From Oharaeibacter diazotrophicus (lineage in GTDB: Bacteria; Pseudomonadota; Alphaproteobacteria; Rhizobiales; Pleomorphomonadaceae), in contig NZ_SNXY01000006.1 in the NCBI RefSeq assembly GCF_004362745.1, positions 124,001-188,000 on the forward strand: DNA of 64,000 bases, written 5' to 3'. Positions 25,739 to 34,661 of the stretch are shown piece by piece (within the stretch, counting starts at the first letter, position 1; each line of letters starts with the position of its first letter). Under the pieces are notes generated by a model, which searched no databases, was not told the DNA's origin, and saw nothing but the letters and a program-made list of their open reading frames with translations. A program made the position numbers and the translations under genes.

Positions 25739-26920
25739 ATGAAGCCGACCAACCCGATCTTCACCGGCCTGCCCACCACCATCTTCGAGGTGATGTCCCG
25801 CCTCGCGGTGGAGACCGGGGCGATCAACCTCGGCCAGGGCTTTCCCGACGTCGACGGCCCCGAGGAGATCCGCCGCGCCGCGGCCGACGCGCTGATGGCC
25901 GGGCCGAACCAGTATCCCTCGATGATGGGCATCCCCGAACTGCGTCGGGCGGTGGCGGAGAGCAACCGGCGCTTCCACGGCCTCGACGTCGACTGGCAGA
26001 GCGAGGTGATGGTGACCTCCGGGGCGACCGAGGCGATCTGCGATTCGATCCTCGGACTGGTCTCGCCCGGCGACGAGGTCGTGCTGATCGAGCCGCTCTA
26101 CGACTGCTACCTGCCGATCGTGCGACAGGCCGGCGGCATCCCGAAGCTGGTGCGGATCGCGCCGCCGACCTGGACGATCGACCCGGACCAACTCGCCGCC
26201 GCCTTCTCCGACCGCACCAAGGCGATCGTGATCAACACGCCGATGAACCCGGCCGGCAAGGTGTTCACCGAGGCGGAGCTGCAGCTGATCGCCGACCTCT
26301 GCCAGAAGCACGACGCCTACGTGATCGCCGACGAGGTCTACGAGCACCTCGTCTACGACGGCCGCCGCCACCTCTCGCCGATGGCGCTGCCGGGCATGCG
26401 CGAGCGCGTCGTCCGGATCGGCTCGGCCGGCAAGACCTTCTCGCTGACCGCCTGGAAGATCGGCTACGTCACCGCTCCGCCGCACCTCCTGGCGCCGATC
26501 GCCAAGGTGCACCAGTTCGTCACCTTCACGACCCCGCCCGACCTCCAGGCCGCCGTCGCCCGCGGCCTCCGGCTCGGCGACGATTATTACGAGGGCTTCG
26601 CCGCCGGCCTCGCCGCCAAGCGCGACCGCCTCTCGGCCGGGCTCGCCGACCTCGGCTTCGAGGTGCTGCCGAGTGCCGGCACCTATTTCGTCACCACCGA
26701 CGTCGGCCCGCTCGGCATCGCCGACGACCGCGAGGCCTGCCTGACCATGACGCGGGAGGCCGGCGTCGCCGCCGTGCCGGTCTCGGCCTTCTACGCCTCC
26801 GACCCGCCGACCAACTACATCCGCTTCTGCTTCTGCAAGCGCGACGAGGTGCTCGACGAGGCGCTCGAACGGCTTGGCAGGTGGTTGAAAACCGGTCGGA
26901 AATCCGCGGCGACCGGTTAG
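25739..26920 (+). CDS. Class I/II PLP-dependent aminotransferase
   Basis: The 393-residue enzyme has the fold type I layout: GQGFPDVDGP near the N-terminus, NTPMNPAGKVF, the cofactor Asp-Tyr region (VIADEVYEHLVYDG) and the Schiff-base lysine in SAGKTFSLTAWKIGY, followed by the substrate-carboxylate arginine region near the end (NYIRFCFCKRDEVLDEAL). This pattern matches the methionine/kynurenine aminotransferase group (YbdL-like). It lies 115 bases after the methyltransferase and 53 before the SDR gene, so it may be an independent unit. Confidence 0.87.
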   Translation: MKPTNPIFTGLPTTIFEVMSRLAVETGAINLGQGFPDVDGPEEIRRAAADALMAGPNQYPSMMGIPELRRAVAESNRRFHGLDVDWQSEVMVTSGATEAICDSILGLVSPGDEVVLIEPLYDCYLPIVRQAGGIPKLVRIAPPTWTIDPDQLAAAFSDRTKAIVINTPMNPAGKVFTEAELQLIADLCQKHDAYVIADEVYEHLVYDGRRHLSPMALPGMRERVVRIGSAGKTFSLTAWKIGYVTAPPHLLAPIAKVHQFVTFTTPPDLQAAVARGLRLGDDYYEGFAAGLAAKRDRLSAGLADLGFEVLPSAGTYFVTTDVGPLGIADDREACLTMTREAGVAAVPVSAFYASDPPTNYIRFCFCKRDEVLDEALERLGRWLKTGRKSAATG

Positions 26921-26973
26921 GATCGGCCGCCGGCGGGGGGCCGGCGATGATTCTCGGGAGGGCCGGGGCGCTC

Positions 26974-27678
26974 ATGAACCGGGTCACGATGCTGGTCGGC
27001 GCGGCGGAACCGTTCGGGCGCGCCATCCTGTCCGCCCTGCTCGACGCCGGCGACACCGTCGCGGTGGTCGCCGTCGACGGCGAGGCGTCCGACGAGATCG
27101 AGACGGAGACCGACGGCCGCGCCGTCGCCTTCGCGGTCGATCCGACCGATCCGGAGAACGTGGCCGAGACCTTCGACGCGGTCGTCGACGCCATGGGCGC
27201 GCCGGGCGCGATGGTGCTGCTGGTCGAGGAGGCGCAGCCGGCCTGGCTGATCGACGGCGGGGCCGAAGGCGTCAACGCCGCCGTGCAGCACCGCATCGTC
27301 GCGCCGCTGACCATGGTCGCGCTCGCCGCCGAGCGCATGGAGGCCGGCGCCGCCATCGCGCTGGTGCTGCCCTCGACCGGCGCCCATTCGGTCGCCAAGG
27401 CGCTGACCGGGGCCACCCGCGGCGCGCTCGAGGGCTTCGTGCGCGGCGCCGCCACCGAACTCGCGGTCGCCGACATCCGGATCAACGCCGTGCTGACCGG
27501 GGCGGTCGACGCCGACGCCGGCGTGCGCCCGGTCCGCCGCACGCCGCTGTCGCGCCCGGCCGAGCCGGAGGACGTCGCCGCCGCGGTGCTGTTCCTGATC
27601 GCCGACGAGGCGCGCGGCGTCACCGGCGAATGCCTCGCCGTCGACGGCGGCGCCGGGGCGTCGCGGGCGGTGCCGTAG
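26974..27678 (+). CDS. Degenerate short-chain dehydrogenase/reductase (SDR) family protein
   Basis: The 234-residue protein keeps the Rossmann start (VGAAEPFGRAI, residues 8-18), the late SDR features (RINAVLTGAVD) and the SDR C-terminus (GVTGECLAVDGGAG). The catalytic YxxxK is absent: aligning ALEGFVRGAATEL with the usual helix puts Thr145 and Arg149 in place of Tyr and Lys. The usual NAG region is also altered (LLVEEAQPAW). It probably binds a nucleotide without classical dehydrogenase activity. I chose ATG 26974 because GGGAGG precedes it; the ATG at 26947 would add nine residues. It converges on the creatininase-family gene with 13 bases between the stops. Confidence 0.7.
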   Translation: MNRVTMLVGAAEPFGRAILSALLDAGDTVAVVAVDGEASDEIETETDGRAVAFAVDPTDPENVAETFDAVVDAMGAPGAMVLLVEEAQPAWLIDGGAEGVNAAVQHRIVAPLTMVALAAERMEAGAAIALVLPSTGAHSVAKALTGATRGALEGFVRGAATELAVADIRINAVLTGAVDADAGVRPVRRTPLSRPAEPEDVAAAVLFLIADEARGVTGECLAVDGGAGASRAVP

Positions 27679-27691
27679 GATCGGCGCGCGC

Positions 27692-28507
27692 TCAGCCGCG
27701 GTCGAACCGCGTACGGCCGGTGAGGCGCGCCATGTCGAAGGCGGCGACGTCGGCGACGAGGCGGCGGAGGGCTTCGGCGGCGCGGGCGATCACCGCCTCG
27801 CCCTTGGCGGCGGTGGCGGCCGAGGCGTCGCCGCAGACGCCGGCGGGGTGGAGGTCCTGGGCCTGCCAGCCGAACCCGACCCGGCCCTCGGCGGTGAGCG
27901 CGCTGCCGGAACGCTCGATCTCGACCGTCAGCGGCACGAAGTTCTCGGCCCGGTCCATGGCGACGAGGTCGCCGTGGAGGGCGAGCATGACGCTGGTCTC
28001 GATGTCGCCGCCGTGGATGCCGTGCTCGATCTCGGCGGCGGGGAAGAGGTCGTCGACGGGCGTGATCCGGAACCACGAGCAGGCGACGGCGAGCAGGCCG
28101 AGCTCGACCCGGATCCGCCGACAGACGATGTCCATCAGCGCCATCTGACCGCCGTGGGCGTTGAAGAACAACAGCTTGCGCGCCCCGGCCCGCGCCACCG
28201 AGGCGGCGATCTCGAACCAGACCGCGGCTAGCGTGTCGCCGGAGAGCGTCAGCGTGCCCGGGAAGGCGAGGTGCTCGTCCGACTTGCCGTAGGGCATCTG
28301 CGGCAGCACCAGCACGTCGGCGCCCTCGGGCAGGCCGTCGAGCGCGGCGGCGAGCAGGCCGGCGCCGATCGCGGCGTCGACCCGGACCGGCAGGTGCGGC
28401 CCGTGCTGCTCGACGGCGGCGACGGGGAAGATCACCACGGTGTTCGAGAGGTCGCGGGCGGAAAAGTCGGCGGTGGACAGGTCCCACCAGGCGAAGGAGC
28501 GGGTCAT
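27692..28507 (-). CDS. Creatininase-family amidohydrolase
   Basis: The 271-residue protein shows the family's metal-binding motifs in order: AAVEQHGPHLPVRVDA (Glu, His and Asp ligands), NAHGGQ, HGGDIETS and the conserved Glu. Members cut creatinine, or related cyclic or linear amides such as formamidopyrimidines, or act in mycofactocin maturation. There is no nearby creatinase or mycofactocin peptide, so creatinine is not a safe guess. The gene begins 36 bases after the acyl-CoA ligase gene on the same strand and is probably co-transcribed with it. Confidence 0.82.
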   Translation of the reverse strand: MTRSFAWWDLSTADFSARDLSNTVVIFPVAAVEQHGPHLPVRVDAAIGAGLLAAALDGLPEGADVLVLPQMPYGKSDEHLAFPGTLTLSGDTLAAVWFEIAASVARAGARKLLFFNAHGGQMALMDIVCRRIRVELGLLAVACSWFRITPVDDLFPAAEIEHGIHGGDIETSVMLALHGDLVAMDRAENFVPLTVEIERSGSALTAEGRVGFGWQAQDLHPAGVCGDASAATAAKGEAVIARAAEALRRLVADVAAFDMARLTGRTRFDRG

Positions 28508-28543
28508 CGTGTCTCCGGTGTCTCGGCCGGGCGGGTGGGGGTG

Positions 28544-30058
28544 TCAGCCGCCCGCGGTCTCGGCCAGCGTCGCCTTGGCGATCTTGCCGGTCGGCGTCGT
28601 CGGAAGCTCGGCGGCGACGCGGATCTCGAGCTTGGCGAGGTCGTAGGGCAGCTTCGGCGCGATCGCGGCGGCGAGGGCGGCGGTGTCGAGCACCGCGCCG
28701 GCGCGGGCGGTGACGAAGGCGACCGGTCGGGTGCCGTCCGGCCCCGTCAGGCCGACGAGCGCGGCGAGCAGCACGCCGGGCTCGGCGGCGAGCGCCTCCT
28801 CGACGTCGCGCGGGAACCAGTCGACGCCGTCGACGGTGACGAGTTCGGAGCGGCGGCCGCGCATGGTGACGAAGCCGTCGGCGTCCATCGAACCGAGGTC
28901 GCCGGAGCGCAGCCAGCCGCCACGAGTCGCCTCGGCGGTCTTCTCCGGCTTGCCCCAATAGCCGGCCATGAAGCCGCCGCGCAGCGAGATCTCGCCGACG
29001 CGCCCCAGCGCGGCCGGTTCGTCGGCGGAGGTGAGGATCGCCACCTCCTTGTCCGGCAGCGGCGGGCCGACGCGCATCAGGCGGTCGTCGTCGGGCTCGA
29101 GCTCGGGAAAGCCGAGGGCGAAGAAGCCGCCGAGCTCGCTCTGGCCGTAGCTCTCGACCAGCGGCAGCTTCAGCACGTCGCGGAAGGCGCGCTTCAGCGT
29201 CGGCGGCACCGGTCCGCCGCCGGAGAGGCCGAAGCGCAGCGGCGAAGGCAGGCGGCCGCGCGCCTCCGATTCCTCGAGCAGTTCCGTCAGCACCACCGGA
29301 TTGCCGACGAACATGGTGGCTTGCGTTGCGGCGAGGGCGTCCCAGCCGGCCTGCTGCGTCCAGCGGCCCATGACGTTGACGGTGGCGCCGACCGCGAGCT
29401 GCGGCAACAGGTTGGCGACCAGCTGGTAGGACGACGACAGCGCCGTCGGCCCGAAGGAGCGGTCGTCGGCGCGGATGCGCAGGCGCTCGCCGATCACCCG
29501 GCAAGCGGTCACCGTCGGTTCGTGGGCGAGGCAGGCGCCCTTCGGCCGGCCGGTGGTGCCGGAGGTGTAGGAGAGGTGGGCGACCGCATCCGGACGGCCG
29601 GGATCGGCGGGGGCGGCGAGGCCGGCGGCCATCAACTCGGGCAGCGACACCGCGCCCTCCTGTGGCCCGTCCATGCAGATCAGCCGGGCGTCGAGACCGG
29701 CCGCCGCCACCGCGGCGCGGACCGGGTTGGCCATGTCGTGGGTGTAGACGATCACCGTCGGGGCGTGGTCGCCGACGTAGTAGGCGAGGTCGTCGGCGTA
29801 ACGGACGTTGACCAGCGCCGAGATGGCGCCGAGCCGCCACGCCCCGAGCATGGCGACGAGATAGTCGAGGCCGTTGTGGGCGAACACCAGCACGCGGTCG
29901 CCCGGGCGGACGCCGAGGTCGGCGAGGCCGCCGGCCATCGCCTCCATGGCGGCGACGGCCTCGGCGTAGGTGGCGGTGCGCTGGCGGTCGACCCAGCGGA
30001 AGGCGACGCGGTCCGGCGTGCGCGCGGCGCTCGCCTCGAGCAGGCGGTGCATCAGCAT
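28544..30058 (-). CDS. AMP-forming acyl-CoA synthetase family ligase
   Basis: The 504-residue enzyme activates a carboxylic acid with ATP and transfers it to CoA. Motifs present are the P-loop YTSGTTGRPKG, SGGGPVP, YGQSELGG, the hinge region WLRSGDLGSMDADGFVTMRGR and the C-terminal catalytic lysine in TPTGKIAKATLAE. Substrate class cannot be read directly; the pocket region is closest to medium- or long-chain acyl and aryl acid ligases. GGGAGGGG lies 13 bases before the first ATG (30058); a second ATG is at 30052. With the creatininase-family gene downstream, it could form a short route from an amide to an acyl-CoA. Confidence 0.85.
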   Translation of the reverse strand: MLMHRLLEASAARTPDRVAFRWVDRQRTATYAEAVAAMEAMAGGLADLGVRPGDRVLVFAHNGLDYLVAMLGAWRLGAISALVNVRYADDLAYYVGDHAPTVIVYTHDMANPVRAAVAAAGLDARLICMDGPQEGAVSLPELMAAGLAAPADPGRPDAVAHLSYTSGTTGRPKGACLAHEPTVTACRVIGERLRIRADDRSFGPTALSSSYQLVANLLPQLAVGATVNVMGRWTQQAGWDALAATQATMFVGNPVVLTELLEESEARGRLPSPLRFGLSGGGPVPPTLKRAFRDVLKLPLVESYGQSELGGFFALGFPELEPDDDRLMRVGPPLPDKEVAILTSADEPAALGRVGEISLRGGFMAGYWGKPEKTAEATRGGWLRSGDLGSMDADGFVTMRGRRSELVTVDGVDWFPRDVEEALAAEPGVLLAALVGLTGPDGTRPVAFVTARAGAVLDTAALAAAIAPKLPYDLAKLEIRVAAELPTTPTGKIAKATLAETAGG

Positions 30059-30146
30059 GGTGCGGCCGGGTCCCCTCCCTGGGTGTCGTTCGGGAGAGAG
30101 TGCCGCCGTTCGCCCGCGCCGTGAACCGGGCGGGCGTCGATAGAGG

Positions 30147-31286
30147 CTATTGGCCCGCCGTTATGGCCGGCGCGACGGCGGCCGCCGCCGCGGTGGTGGT
30201 GGCGGCGACCGAGCCGGTCAGGGTGGCGTCGACCGGGGGCGGCAGCAGGCCGGGCACGTAGGGATCGGCGAGGGCGGCCTCGGGGCGGCTCACGGGCGCG
30301 CGTTCCGACGTCAGCTTGGCGAGCTTGCGCGCGCCGTCGCGCTCCAGGATCTCGCGGAAGCGCGGGTGCATGCCGCCGTCGACGTAGGACATCGCCGGCA
30401 GCACCGGATAGGACGCCGCGACGGTGGCGACGGCGGCGTCGTCGCGCGCCTGCTTGGCGGCGACGGCGGCGGCGACCGCGGGGTCGGTCTCGAGCGCCGG
30501 GCAGGCGGCGAGCGGGTCGAAGTCGCGGCCGACGTTGGGGGCGTCGAAGACGTAGCGGCGGCCGCACCAGCCGACCGTCGGCTCGCGCCGGGTCACCTCG
30601 AAGACGTCGGCGCCGTCCTTGAGGGTGCGCCAGAACGGCATGTTGGGGTCGTCGCGGTGGAGGGCGAGGTTCACCGGCGTCATCCGGAACGGCAGCGCCT
30701 GGACCTGGAACGCCTCCTGCCCGCCGCGGAACGCCTCGCGCGCCACCACGTAGATCTCCGCCGCCGCCTCGTCGGTGACGGCGTAGCAGCCGGACGACGA
30801 GCAGGCGCCGTGGATCATCAGCGCCGCGCCCTGGAAGCCTTGAGCGGCCTCGAGCCGGTTGGGGAAGCCGAGATTGAAGGAGAGGTAATAGCGGCTGTCC
30901 GGGTTCATCTGCCGGCGGGAGATCGCGTAGAAGCCTTCCGGCGTCTGCCGGTCGCCCTCGAAGCGCTTCGGCCCGAGCTTCCCGGACCAGCGGCAGATCG
31001 GGTAGGTCTTCAGGAGCGCGTAGCGGCCGGTGCGGTCCTTCTTCCAGAGCTCGAGCTCGCTCTCCTGCTTGAACACGCGGATCAGGATCGGCGCCGTCTC
31101 GGCCATGCCGAGCCGCGCCATCTCGCTCCTGAGCGCGGAGGGGATCGGCTGGATCGAGCGTTCGGCCTGGTCGATGTCGTAGAGCGTCGAGCAGGCGGCG
31201 GTCGCGAACGCGACGAGGAGCGCGGCGATCGCGCGTTTGCCCGGAACCGGTCTCAAGGATGGCAACCCCGAATCAGAGGTCCGCAC
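30147..31286 (-). CDS. YafK/DpaA-type murein L,D-transpeptidase-family lipoprotein
   Basis: The 379-residue protein begins with a lipoprotein signal (LLVAFATAAC; the Cys at about 33 would be lipidated). The YkuD catalytic motif is HGACSSSGCYAVTD, with His, Ser and the nucleophilic Cys in place, in the long YafK form with the GDRQTPEGFYAISRRQMNP region. Family members trim or build cross-links between peptidoglycan peptides and lipoproteins. The C-terminal 110 residues are Ala- and Pro-rich, lack a fold I recognise and end in a low-complexity tail (AATTTAAAAAVAPAITAG). Its promoter would lie in the repeat-containing gap to the right. Confidence 0.85.
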   Translation of the reverse strand: MRTSDSGLPSLRPVPGKRAIAALLVAFATAACSTLYDIDQAERSIQPIPSALRSEMARLGMAETAPILIRVFKQESELELWKKDRTGRYALLKTYPICRWSGKLGPKRFEGDRQTPEGFYAISRRQMNPDSRYYLSFNLGFPNRLEAAQGFQGAALMIHGACSSSGCYAVTDEAAAEIYVVAREAFRGGQEAFQVQALPFRMTPVNLALHRDDPNMPFWRTLKDGADVFEVTRREPTVGWCGRRYVFDAPNVGRDFDPLAACPALETDPAVAAAVAAKQARDDAAVATVAASYPVLPAMSYVDGGMHPRFREILERDGARKLAKLTSERAPVSRPEAALADPYVPGLLPPPVDATLTGSVAATTTAAAAAVAPAITAGQ

Positions 31287-31377
31287 TCTACGGGAAACTG
31301 TGCCCTAAGTTGGGCGGGGTGGGGAGGGTGGTGGGATACGGATGGGGGGGAAGGGGGGCCTCGGGAGCCCGCCGTCT

Positions 31378-31590
31378 TCATCCTTCCCCTCCAGGGGAAG
31401 GTGGCCCGGAGGGCCGGAAGGGGTCGGGGTTCCGTGGGGCGGACGTTGGACGTTGGACGTCGGCGGGCGGAACGGCCGGCTCCGCCGTCCGTCGCGACCC
31501 CTTCCGCCTCGCTCCGCTCGGCACCGCCGGCCTCGGAGTCGCTTGCCTCCTCGGCGTTCGGCTTCGCCTCACCCCCCGAGGGGAAGGATG
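31378..31590. repeat. Intergenic palindromic element, copy 3 (composite)
   Basis: TCATCCTTCCCCT at 31378 is repeated in reverse complement as AGGGGAAGGATGA ending near 31590. A second inner pair, CCGGAAGGGGTCG (about 31414) and CGACCCCTTCCG (about 31494), lies inside. The GGCCCGGAGGGCCGG core relates it to copies 1 and 2. A 7-base unit, GGACGTT, is repeated in tandem at 31441-31460. It fills most of the 376-base gap; no gene is visible there. Confidence 0.65.
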
Positions 31591-31662
31591 AAGGGGCAGA
31601 GCGGAAGGACGCGTTGCGCCCTTTCCGGATGCCGATACCGTCGCGCCGGCGCGCTCTTCCCA

Positions 31663-32649
31663 TCACCCCGGCAGATGACACGCCACCGCGCGGCCGTCGG
31701 CGCGCGGCGTCAACGCCGGCCGGTCGGTGCGGCAGCGGTCGAAGGCCTTGGGGCAGCGGGTGGAGAAGGCGCAGCCGGGGGGCGGGGCGAGCGGGCTCGG
31801 CAGGTCGCCCTGGAGCAGGATGCGCGGGCGGACCGGTCCCTTGGCGCGGCGGGCCTGCGGGATCGCCGACACCAGTGCCTCGGTGTAGGGGTGCGCGGGC
31901 GCGCCGAACACGGCGGTGGTGTCGCCGGTCTCGACGATGCCGCCGAGATACATCACCGCGACCCGGTCGGCGACCTGACGGACGACGCCGAGGTCGTGGG
32001 CGATGAAGACGTAGGTGAGGCCGAGCCGTTCGCGCAGGTCCGCGAACAGGTTGACGATCTGCGCCTGCACCGAGACGTCGAGCGCCGACACCGGCTCGTC
32101 GGCGACGATCAGCTCCGGCTCGACCGCGAGCGCCCGGGCGATGCCGATGCGCTGGCGCTGGCCGCCGGAGAACTCGTGCGGGTAGCGGTCGAGATAGGCG
32201 GCCGGCAGGCCGACGAGGTCCATCAGCTCGTCGAGGCGGGCCGGGATCTCGCGGCGCGGCCGGAGGCCGTGGACGGCGAGCGGCTCGCCGATCAGGTCGC
32301 GCACGGTGCGGCGCGGGTTCAGCGAGGCGGACGGGTCCTGGAAGATCATCTGCATCCGCCGGCGCACCGGCGCGAGGGCGCGGCCGTCGGCGCGGGCGAT
32401 GTCGACGCCGTCGAACAGGATCTCGCCGGCGGTGACGTCGTAGAGCCGGGTCAGGCAGCGCCCGAGCGTCGACTTGCCCGAGCCGGACTCGCCGACGAGG
32501 CCGAGGGTGTCGCCGCGGCGGACCGCGAGCGAGACGTTCTCGACCGCGTGGACGGTGCGGCCCGAGCCGGGCACGAAGCTGCGGCCGACGACGTAGCGCT
32601 TGGTGAGGTTGCGGGCCTCGAGCAGGGGGCGGACGGCGGTGTCGGTCAC
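31663..32649 (-). CDS. Oligopeptide ABC importer ATPase (DppF/OppF type)
   Basis: The 328-residue protein has Walker [10 protein letters not shown], signature FSGGQRQR, Walker [13 protein letters not shown], and the C-terminal oligopeptide-transporter extension with the [14 protein letters not shown] cysteine cluster, which binds an iron-sulfur centre in some members. It is the last gene of the peptide importer operon and overlaps the preceding DppD-type gene by four bases (ATGA). Confidence 0.9.
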   Translation of the reverse strand: MTDTAVRPLLEARNLTKRYVVGRSFVPGSGRTVHAVENVSLAVRRGDTLGLVGESGSGKSTLGRCLTRLYDVTAGEILFDGVDIARADGRALAPVRRRMQMIFQDPSASLNPRRTVRDLIGEPLAVHGLRPRREIPARLDELMDLVGLPAAYLDRYPHEFSGGQRQRIGIARALAVEPELIVADEPVSALDVSVQAQIVNLFADLRERLGLTYVFIAHDLGVVRQVADRVAVMYLGGIVETGDTTAVFGAPAHPYTEALVSAIPQARRAKGPVRPRILLQGDLPSPLAPPPGCAFSTRCPKAFDRCRTDRPALTPRADGRAVACHLPG

Positions 32650-33680
32650 CGGGCGGTCTCCCAGTCGGGCAGGACGAGGCGGCGGGCGTCGGGGCGCGCG
32701 GCCGGCTCGATGTGGCAGCGGACGGCGTGACCGGAGCGCGCCAGCGGCGGCACGGTGGCGTCGCAGGGGGCGAAGCGGAAGCGGCAGCGCGGGGCGAAGC
32801 CGCAGCCGGGCGGCTGGTTGGCCGGCGTCGGCGGCAGGCCGGGGATCGAGGCGAGCCGGCGCGGCCGGGCGCCGTCGATCGGCGGAATCGAGGCGATCAG
32901 GCCCCAGGTGTAGGGGTGCGAGGGATTGCCGAAGATCTCGTCGCGCGTGCCGCTCTCGACGATGCGGCCGGCGTACATCACGATGACCCGGTCGGCGACC
33001 TCGGAGACGACGCCCATGTCGTGGGTGATCAGCACGATCGCCGAACCGAAGTCGCGGCGCAGCCGGACGATCAGGTCGAGCACCTGCGCCTGCACGGTGA
33101 CGTCGAGCGCGGTGGTCGGCTCGTCGGCGACCAGCAGCGCCGGGCTGCAGGACAGCGCCATCGCGATCACCGCGCGCTGGCGCATGCCGCCGGAGAGCTG
33201 GTGCGGGTAGCGGCCGAAGGCCTCGGCCGGGTTCGGCAGGCCGACGGCGTCGAGCAACTCGATCGCCCGCCGCTTCGCCGCGGCGGCGGAGACACTCTCG
33301 TGGGTGCGGATCTGCTCGACGATCTGCCAGCCGACGGTGTGCACCGGCGTCAGCGCCGTCATCGGATCCTGCGAGATCAGCGCGATCTCCTTGCCGCGGA
33401 TGCGCCGGAGCGCCCGGTCGGGCAGGCCGAGGACGTCGCGGCCGCGGAAGGTGACGGCGCCCTCGACCGTGGTCGTGCGCCGGTCGGTGAGGCCGAGCAC
33501 GGACAGCATCGACACCGTCTTGCCGGAGCCGGACTCGCCGACGATCGACAGGATCTCGCCCGGCTTGACGGCGAAGGAGACGTCGCGGATCGCGGTGACG
33601 CGGCCGCGGTCGGTGGCGAAGGAGACGGTCAGCCCCTCGACGGCGAGGAGGTCGGGGGCGGCGGGGTCTTGCGCGGCCAT
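32646..33680 (-). CDS. Oligopeptide ABC importer ATPase (DppD/OppD type)
   Basis: The 344-residue protein has Walker A GESGSGKTV, signature LSGGMRQR, Walker B LLVADEPTTALD, switch ITHD, and the C-terminal CGFAPRCRFRFAPC cysteine cluster. I start it at ATG 33680; the frame extends further upstream only as a shadow of the permease gene. It follows the permease after five bases and overlaps the second ATPase gene, so the two ATPases are made together as a heterodimer. Confidence 0.9.
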   Translation of the reverse strand: MAAQDPAAPDLLAVEGLTVSFATDRGRVTAIRDVSFAVKPGEILSIVGESGSGKTVSMLSVLGLTDRRTTTVEGAVTFRGRDVLGLPDRALRRIRGKEIALISQDPMTALTPVHTVGWQIVEQIRTHESVSAAAAKRRAIELLDAVGLPNPAEAFGRYPHQLSGGMRQRAVIAMALSCSPALLVADEPTTALDVTVQAQVLDLIVRLRRDFGSAIVLITHDMGVVSEVADRVIVMYAGRIVESGTRDEIFGNPSHPYTWGLIASIPPIDGARPRRLASIPGLPPTPANQPPGCGFAPRCRFRFAPCDATVPPLARSGHAVRCHIEPAARPDARRLVLPDWETAR

Positions 33681-33685
33681 CGCTC

Positions 33686-34657
33686 TCAGCCCTCCCGCGT
33701 GCGCGGGTCGACCGCGAGGTAGACGAGGTCGACCGCCGCGTTGGCGACCACCACGAAGAACGAGGCGTAGAGCACGGTGGCGAGGATCATCGGCAGGTCG
33801 AGGCTGAGGAGGGCGAGATAGGTCAGCCGCCCGACGCCGTTGAGGCCGAACACCACCTCGGTGAGGAGGGCCGAGCCGCCGACCAGCACACCGAAGTCGA
33901 GGCCGAACATGGTGATGAACGGGATCATCGAGGTGCGCAGCGCGTGGCGGAGCATCACCCGCGCCGGCCCGAGGCCCTTGGCGCGGGCGGTGCGCACGAA
34001 GTCCTCCTGGTAGGCCTCGACGAGGTTGGCGCGCAGCACCCGGCCGTAGATGCCGACGTAGAGGGCGGCGAGCGTGAACCAGGGGATCACCAGCGTCCTG
34101 AACCAGCCGGCGGGATCCTCGGAGAACGGCTTGTAGCCGAGCGCGGGCACCCAGGAGAACATCCAGGTGTCGTGCAGGCGCGACTGCGACAGGAGGTTCA
34201 TCACCTCGCCGAGCCAGAACACCGGCATCGAGACACCGACGAGGGCGACGATCATCAGCGTCTTGTCGACCCACGTGCCGGCGGTGGCGGCGGTGACGAC
34301 GCCGAGCAGGATGCCGCCGATCACCCAGATCACCGCCGCGCCGGCGACCAGCGACAGCGTGATCGGGGCGGCGTCCATCACCAGCGGGATCACCCGCTGG
34401 CCGCGGTTGACGAAGGAGGTGAGATCCTGCGTCACGAACAGGCGCCGCATCATCGAGACGTATTGCACCGGCAGCGGGCGGTCGAAGCCGAAGTCGCGGC
34501 GGACCTGCTCGACCGTCTCGGGCGCGGCGTTGCGGCCGGCGATGCGGGCGGCGGGGTCGGAGCCGGGGGTGGCGAAGAAGATCAGGAACACCACCACGGA
34601 GATGCCGAACATCACGAAGACCATCTCGGCGAGGCGGCGGATCAGGCTGACGATCAT
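33686..34657 (-). CDS. Oligopeptide ABC importer permease (DppB/OppB type)
   Basis: The 323-residue inner-membrane protein has the DppB start (MIVSLIRRLAEMVFVMFGISVVVF), six membrane helices and the coupling loop DFVRTARAKGLGPARVMLRHALR. It pairs with the DppC-type permease, whose gene lies four bases upstream. In most peptide importer operons the B gene comes before the C gene; here the order is C then B. Confidence 0.9.
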   Translation of the reverse strand: MIVSLIRRLAEMVFVMFGISVVVFLIFFATPGSDPAARIAGRNAAPETVEQVRRDFGFDRPLPVQYVSMMRRLFVTQDLTSFVNRGQRVIPLVMDAAPITLSLVAGAAVIWVIGGILLGVVTAATAGTWVDKTLMIVALVGVSMPVFWLGEVMNLLSQSRLHDTWMFSWVPALGYKPFSEDPAGWFRTLVIPWFTLAALYVGIYGRVLRANLVEAYQEDFVRTARAKGLGPARVMLRHALRTSMIPFITMFGLDFGVLVGGSALLTEVVFGLNGVGRLTYLALLSLDLPMILATVLYASFFVVVANAAVDLVYLAVDPRTREG

Positions 34658-34661
34658 GGGG

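Noticed and set aside
27692-28507. Creatinine degradation locus
   Set aside because: No creatinase, sarcosine oxidase or creatinine transporter is adjacent; only the broad creatininase family can be claimed.
31378-31590. Small genes over the repeat-containing gap
   Set aside because: The open frames follow palindromic arms and have no ribosome binding site or family resemblance.
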